DNA of 11,158 nucleotides, taken from assembly GCA_021805485.1 (NCBI GenBank), contig JAJZFF010000291.1:1-11158 (forward strand), read 5' to 3'. This stretch comes from Pseudomonadota bacterium. GTDB taxonomy: Bacteria > Pseudomonadota > Alphaproteobacteria > Acetobacterales > Acetobacteraceae. Both the position numbers and the translations under genes were made by a program. This document shows positions 7,242 to 11,158 of the stretch, piece by piece (the stretch's first letter is position 1; each line of letters begins with the position of its first letter). Under the pieces are notes generated by a model, which made no database searches, was not told the origin of the DNA, and saw only the letters and a list, made by a program, of their open reading frames with translations.

Positions 7242-8318
7242 TCAGAGGCCGGGGCCGACCATTTCGCGCGCGAACCAGGCGATCGCCGGCAGCGGGTTGG
7301 CGGCGACCGCGGCCGGATCGCGCGGGGCGAGGGCGGCAAGGTCCGGCAGGCCTGGCGGCGGCGGCACCGTCGCGTTCACCGGCCAGAAGGCTGAATCCAT
7401 GTCGTCGGACGCGAGCGCCGCGCGCTGGCCGGCGGGCGAGCAGGCAAAGGCGATGAACGCCGACGCCGCCCGCCGCAAGGCCGGCGTCATGTGCCGCGGC
7501 ATCACGATCAGGCTCGGCATCAGCACGGCTGGAGCCGGCACGACGGCTTCGAGCGAGGGATCGATCCGGGAAGCGACGTGGAAGGCCACGGCGGAGCGGA
7601 CGAGGGCGAGCTGGATGGCCCCGCTGCGCAGGGCGGCGACGGTGTCCGCCGTGGTGGCGTAGATATGCAGCCCGGCGCCGCCGAGCGCGGTGACGAAGCG
7701 GCGCCCGTCCGGCCAACCCTCGGTGGCCAGCAGGCTCGCGAGGCCGCCCCAGGCTGCGTCGTCCGTCGTCGGGTCGGCCATGCCCGTGAGTCCGCGGCGG
7801 GCCGGCGCGAGCAGGCCGTGCCAGTGCAGCGGCGGCGTAAACGGCGCCGATTTCGACATCAGCACCACGCCGCCGAGTTCGAGTCCGGTCGGGATTGCGC
7901 TGCCATGCGGCGGCGTGAACGGCGCCGATTTCGACATCAGCACCACGCCGCCGAGTTCGAGTCCGGTCGGGATTGCGCTGCCATCCGCCGGAATGAGGGC
8001 GGCGGCGCGGGGCGAGAGGCCGGCCGGCACCGGCAGATGGCGCGCCAGCAGCCCCCGCGCGTCGAGGGCCACGGCGTTCGGCGTGCCGGCGAACCAGGCG
8101 AGCGCCCATCGCGGGTGCGCGCCCTCGCGCTCGATCCGGTCGGCGAGGCCGGTCGGCGGCGGGCGGCGCACGCGCACGGCGATCCCGGTCTTCGCGGTGA
8201 AGGCGCGGGCGACGGCGGGCGCATAATCAAGCCGCGAATACAGCGTGAGCGATGCGGCGTGCGCGGCGAAGGGCATGCCGAACAGGCAGGCGAGAACAAG
8301 CGAAGCGAGACGGCGCAT
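7242..8318 (-). CDS. Periplasmic solute-binding protein (iron(III)/ABC type 2-like) with a 26-residue duplication
   Basis: This 358-residue (332 without the duplication) extracellular solute-binding protein starts with a signal peptide: basic MRR, a hydrophobic stretch LASLVLACLFGMPF, then a likely signal-peptidase-I site after AAHA. The mature start SLTLYSRLDYAPAVARAFTAKTGI is the classic first strand of the Fbp-like binding proteins. Later segments such as LRSGAIQLALVRSAVA and AFIAFACSPAGQRA are family-typical. No permease or ATPase gene is adjacent, so the partner transporter and ligand are unknown; iron is only the family prototype. The ATG at 8318 overlaps the upstream stop as TGATG and has GGGAG seven bases upstream. 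HGSAIPTGLELGGVVLMSKS occurs twice (DNA 7829-7984), frame kept. Being last after two TPR transferases is unusual for a transporter component; a regulatory or polymer-binding role is possible but unsupported. Confidence 0.75.
   Translation of the reverse strand: MRRLASLVLACLFGMPFAAHAASLTLYSRLDYAPAVARAFTAKTGIAVRVRRPPPTGLADRIEREGAHPRWALAWFAGTPNAVALDARGLLARHLPVPAGLSPRAAALIPADGSAIPTGLELGGVVLMSKSAPFTPPHGSAIPTGLELGGVVLMSKSAPFTPPLHWHGLLAPARRGLTGMADPTTDDAAWGGLASLLATEGWPDGRRFVTALGGAGLHIYATTADTVAALRSGAIQLALVRSAVAFHVASRIDPSLEAVVPAPAVLMPSLIVMPRHMTPALRRAASAFIAFACSPAGQRAALASDDMDSAFWPVNATVPPPPGLPDLAALAPRDPAAVAANPLPAIAWFAREMVGPGL
7829..7984. repeat. Tandem duplication 2 x 78 bp in the solute-binding protein gene
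   Basis: Bases 7829-7906 and 7907-7984 repeat a 78-bp unit with one difference (A7839 against G7917, 11 bases from the left end). The frame is kept, adding 26 residues. Confidence 0.96.
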
Positions 8319-9809
8319 CAGAGACTCCCGGCAACCCGTTCGACGACGCCGGACCAGTCGGAGGGGCGCTCCTGGCGGAACAGGCGCAGCGACGGGTACC
8401 AGGGCGTGTCCTCGCGGTCCAGCAGCCAGCGCCAGTCGAGGACTCCCGGCAACCCGTTCGACGACGCCGGACCAGTCGGAGGGGCGCTCCTGGCGGAACA
8501 GGCGCAGCGACGGGTACCAGGGCGTGTCCTCGCGGTCCAGCAGCCAGCGCCAGTCGGGCGCATAGGGCAGGATGATCGAGGTCGGCACGCCCGAGGCGCC
8601 GGCCAGATGAGCGACGGAGGTGTCGATCGTCACCAGCCGGTCGAGGCATTGCAGGATCGCCAGCGTATCGGTGAAATCGAAGATCGACGGCCCGAGATTG
8701 ACCAGCGGCGCCGGGCCGAAATACCCGCCCACCTCGTCGATCCGGTCGCCTTTCTGCACGGTGACGATCGCGATGTCCGGCCGCGCGAACAGCGGCGCGA
8801 AACGCTCCAGCCGCACCGTGCGCTTGCGGTCGTTCTTGTGGGTCGGCCGCCCGGCCCAGACCAGGCCGATGCGCTTCAGCCCCGGCGGCACCAGCGCGGC
8901 GAGGCGCTGGCGCCACGCCTCCACCTTGCGCGGATCGGCCCGCAGATAGGGGATGTCCGCCGGAATCGTCGCGATCGTCGTGCCGGCGAGGCGCGGCAGC
9001 CCGGAGAGCGGCATGAAGGCGTCATACTCGCCCGCGGCGGCCCAGCTGTTCGCGAACCGGCCCACCTCGGGGAACTGCCGCAGCAGCGGCATGAGATCAC
9101 CGCCACAGGCGATCACCGGCTTCGGCGCGCGCGCCGCGACCCAGGGGATATAGCGGCCGAACTGGATGCAGTCCCCGAAGCCCTGGTCGGCGACCAGCAG
9201 CAGCCGCCCCTCCGGCATCGGGCTGCCGTCCCATTGCGGCTTGTCGGTCTTCGGCAGCATGCCGTCGGCCTGCTTCAGCTTGAAGCGCCATTCGTAGCTC
9301 TCCCAGCCTTCCGTCAGCCTTCCGCCGATCAGCAGCAGCTCGGCGCGCTCGAAATGCGCCTCGGCGAAATCAGGTGAAAGCGCGATGGCGCGGTCGGCCG
9401 CCTCGATGCCCGCGTCCAGCTCGTGGCGCTCGTAGCGGATCAGGGCGAGATTGAAATGCGCGGCGCGCTCCTCCGGCGCGAGTTCGACGGCGCGCAACGC
9501 CATCGCCAGCGCGTCGTCGAGCCGCCCGGCGCCGCGATAGATCTCGCAGGCGTTGCGCGGATAGATCGCGACCTCCGGCGCCAGGACGAGGGATTTCTCG
9601 ATCCGCTCGATCGCGCGCGGGATGTTGCCGCGCCGGTAGGCGACGATCCCCGAGAGATGCAGGATGTGCGGATGCCCGGGCGAGGCGGCGACCGCGCGCT
9701 CGGCGAGCGATTCGGCGTCCTCCAGCCTGCCGTCCCGTTCGAGCGCGGTGATCTCGGCCAGCACCTCGCCGACCGTGATCTTCGCCGTCGGTTGCGGCGC
9801 GGCGCTCAT
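8318..9809 (-). CDS. TPR-repeat glycosyltransferase (GT9/heptosyltransferase-like), frameshifted near its C-terminus
   Basis: The repaired protein has 457 residues: tetratricopeptide repeats over about 15-180 (for example HFNLALIRYERHELDAGIEA at 118-137), then a GT-B-like transferase half. That half has LLVADQGFGDCIQFGRYIPW at 204-223, RIGLVWAGRPTHKNDRKR at 313-330, and the nucleotide-sugar-site motif IDTSVAHLAGASGVPT at 395-410, ending DTPWYPSLRLFRQ. Such TPR-GT9 fusions are common and mostly uncharacterised in Acetobacteraceae and Rhizobiales; a glycan or protein acceptor is plausible but unknown. The ATG at 9809 overlaps the sulfotransferase stop as ATGA, with GGAGG seven bases upstream. 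A 118-bp duplication at 8323-8558 shifts the frame after VAGS. As written, the frame misses its stop and runs without interruption into the binding-protein gene, so a gene caller would report a false fusion. With one copy removed it ends VERVAGSL at the TGA 8318-8320. No signal peptide; cytoplasmic. Confidence 0.87.
8323..8558. repeat. Tandem duplication 2 x 118 bp, frameshifting, at the end of the TPR-glycosyltransferase gene
   Basis: Bases 8323-8440 and 8441-8558 repeat a 118-bp unit with one difference (A8439 against G8557, two bases from the right end). 118 leaves a remainder of one on division by three, so the frame shifts and the native stop at 8318-8320 is skipped. Confidence 0.97.
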
Positions 9810-11115
9810 GCCGCGCCCTCCGGCGTCGCGGCATAGCCGAGGCGCTCGATCCAGGGGGCGAGAACCGGCATCGCCTCGCCGAAGACGTCGCCGAAGCGGC
9901 GGTGGCGGAACACACCCCGGCGATGCGGCGGCTCCAGCTCGGCGCGATAGGCCGGAACGCGCGGGACGGCGCGCGGCGGGGCGGCGATCATCGCGGCGGG
10001 GTCGGCGGCCAGGCCGATGAAGTCGAGCACGCGGCGCAGCGTCGCCTCCGTGTCGGTGACGAGATCCTCGTAGCGGACGGGCAGGTAGCGCATGGTGGTC
10101 TGTCCGCGGACATGGGCGATGGCGTTCATCTGCGCGTCGTAGAGCCGGGCGAGGCTGGCCAGCGTCACGCCGGCATTGCCGTCGTAAAGCCGGTCCTGCG
10201 CGAAGCCGGACAGTACCACGTCGAGGGGGTGGCGCAGCACATGGATCACCGGCGCCCCCGGGAACAGCGTGTTGGCGAGGCCGAGCAGCCAGGGCAGTTC
10301 GGGATGGCGGTCGGTCACGAACCGCGCCTGCGGCCCGACAATGCCGGCGGCGCGGATCAGGGCGGCATAGCGGCTGGCGAGAATGGCCATAGCGGCTGGC
10401 GAGAATGGCCGGAATGTCCTGCGCCTCGCCGGCCACCGTGCCCTCGAGGGCGGCCGGAAAGTCGAGCGTCGGCCCGCCAAACCCCTCGACCAGCCTGGGC
10501 AGCAGCCGCCCGAGGCCGGGCAGCGGCGCGCGGTTGTCCGCGGGGTCGATCTCCGTCGCCTGGGCCAGCAGGTGTTCCAGCAGGGACGATCCGGAGCGCG
10601 GCGCGCCGAGCAGGAAGACCGGCACCGGCGCGTTCGCCACGGGCGCCGGCCGCGGCAGCCCTGCCAGACGGTCGGCCCTGAACGTTTCGCGGATGCCGGG
10701 GCGCTGGCCGCGGCAGCCCTGCCAGACGGTCGGCCCTGAACGTTTCGCGGATGCCGGCGAGCCGGGCCTCGATCGGCGCGGGATCGAACCGGCGGCGGGC
10801 GCGTTCGCGCTGGAAGTCGCGGCCGGCAAGATAGGCGGCCCAGGCCTCGTCGTGGCGGCCGAGGCGTTCCAGCGCGCGGCCGCGCATCGCCAGTTCGGTG
10901 GTGAGCAGCGGTTGCGGCGCGATTGCCGCCTCGGTGGCGGCGATGCGGTCGAGCGCGGCCTCGGCATCGCCCGCACGCAGCCGGGACAGTGCGATCAGGG
11001 CCGCGACCATGCGGTCGCCCGGGGCGGCCGTCCCGGCTTCGGCCAGCAGCGCTTCCGCCGCGTCGAACCGGCCGCGCCCGGCCTCGACCTGCGCCAGCCC
11101 GGCCAGAGCGCGCAC
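9806..11115 (-). CDS. TPR-sulfotransferase, frameshifted twice, 5' end uncertain
   Basis: Three frame segments join into one protein if one copy of each of two duplications is removed. From GTG 11115 the repaired length is exactly 409 residues. Residues 1-130 are TPR-like helices (ALAGLAQVEAGRGRFDAAEALL). Then come a PAPS 5'-phosphosulfate loop VFLLGAPRSGSSLLEHLLA (147-165) and the 3'-phosphate site HVLRHPLDVVLSGF (265-278, Arg268 and Ser276). RYEDLVTDTEATLRRVLDFIGL follows at 321-342, typical of the Sulfotransfer_3 family. It would transfer sulfate from PAPS to a hydroxyl of an unknown acceptor in the cytoplasm. The 58-bp (10641-10756) and 22-bp (10365-10408) duplications each shift the frame. 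Family members usually carry more TPR sequence, so the true start probably lies further right. However, an in-frame TAG at 11140-11142 blocks extension as written. It ends with an ATGA overlap into the TPR-glycosyltransferase, implying coupled expression and perhaps a shared acceptor. Confidence 0.8.
10365..10410. repeat. Tandem duplication of 22 bp, frameshifting, in the sulfotransferase gene
   Basis: The 23-base string at 10366-10388 recurs at 10388-10410 (period 22). Taken as units 10365-10386 and 10387-10408, the only difference is the first base (G10365 against C10387). It shifts the frame inside DIPAILASRYAALIR; removing 22 bases restores that string. Confidence 0.88.
10641..10756. repeat. 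Tandem duplication 2 x 58 bp, frameshifting, in the sulfotransferase gene
   Basis: Bases 10641-10698 and 10699-10756 repeat a 58-bp unit with one difference (C10647 against T10705, seventh base). It separates the TPR segment from the P-loop segment; removing one copy joins FRADRLAGLPRPAP to VANAPVPVFLLGAP. Confidence 0.95.
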
Positions 11116-11158
11116 CGGCCGGACAGTTCCGGACAGCGCCTACGCGGAGACCGCCGCC
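11116..11158. other. Unresolved right edge, probably damaged 5' part of the TPR-sulfotransferase gene
   Basis: The minus-strand frame of the TPR segment meets a TAG at 11140-11142. GGACAG occurs at 11121-11126 and again at 11131-11136 (period 10). Removing 10 bases would open the frame to the window edge. This may be one more short duplication or a real start region; too short to decide. Confidence 0.25.

Noticed and set aside
7829..7984. The repeats as a CRISPR array or protein-repeat family
   Set aside because: Each unit occurs only twice, abuts directly without spacers, and is unrelated to the others.
8286..8318. Possible lipoprotein signal (LVLAC) in the binding protein
   Set aside because: The cysteine is only residue 11, Leu at -2 is atypical, and a good signal-peptidase-I site (AHA) follows.
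9304..9324. CAGCCTTCCG repeated at 9304-9313 and 9315-9324 (period 11)
   Set aside because: The minus-strand frame reads IGGRLTEGWESYEW, the normal family sequence, with no shift. It is a chance repeat, not another duplication scar.
7491..9377. A 628-codon plus-strand frame opposite the binding protein and TPR-glycosyltransferase
   Set aside because: Antisense shadow. It contains the 78- and 118-bp repeats but no family motif, and the minus strand explains the region.

Overview
The window is GC-rich DNA. Its gene content, codon use and protein styles look alphaproteobacterial, probably an acidophilic or rhizosphere Acetobacteraceae-like organism (inference from protein character; no search was possible). 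It opens inside era (plus strand, 5' end missing). Everything else of substance is on the minus strand, so era converges with it at a strong GC hairpin at 796-823.

Reading the minus strand in the direction of transcription, there are two blocks. The upstream block (11158 down to 7242) holds three translationally coupled genes: a TPR-sulfotransferase (runs toward or off the right edge), a TPR-glycosyltransferase of the GT9/heptosyltransferase-like type, and a periplasmic solute-binding protein. They overlap as ATGA and TGATG. After a 98-base gap with a GC hairpin and a possible promoter comes a beta-oxidation operon (7143 down to 832): bifunctional enoyl-CoA hydratase/3-hydroxyacyl-CoA dehydrogenase, acyl-CoA ligase, and a large plus a small acyl-CoA dehydrogenase. 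Content and order match the pimF-A-C-D part of the Rhodopseudomonas palustris pimFABCDE dicarboxylate (pimelate) degradation operon, without the thiolase gene pimB between A and C. The ligase activates the acid, the paired dehydrogenases make the enoyl-CoA, and the bifunctional enzyme hydrates and oxidises it. A thiolase must come from elsewhere.

The most striking feature is not a gene. Eight short direct tandem duplications (22 to 118 bp) are scattered through the window, in six of the eight main genes, including essential era. Seven pairs differ by exactly one base, and that base always lies near one end of the unit. Four of the eight (50, 118, 58 and 22 bp) are not multiples of three and shift the reading frame. 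Removing one copy of each restores full-length, family-typical proteins (372, 457 and at least 409 residues). A further lesion at about 5005-5016 puts the canonical N-terminus of the ligase out of frame, as if about 60 bases were lost. The simplest reading is un-merged overlapping contig ends in a draft assembly, not biology, but this can be tested directly.

I found no RNA genes, CRISPR arrays, insertion sequences or phage genes. I also see no convincing undescribed system. The best biological leads are the coupled TPR-sulfotransferase/TPR-glycosyltransferase/binding-protein trio and the thiolase-less pim-like operon.
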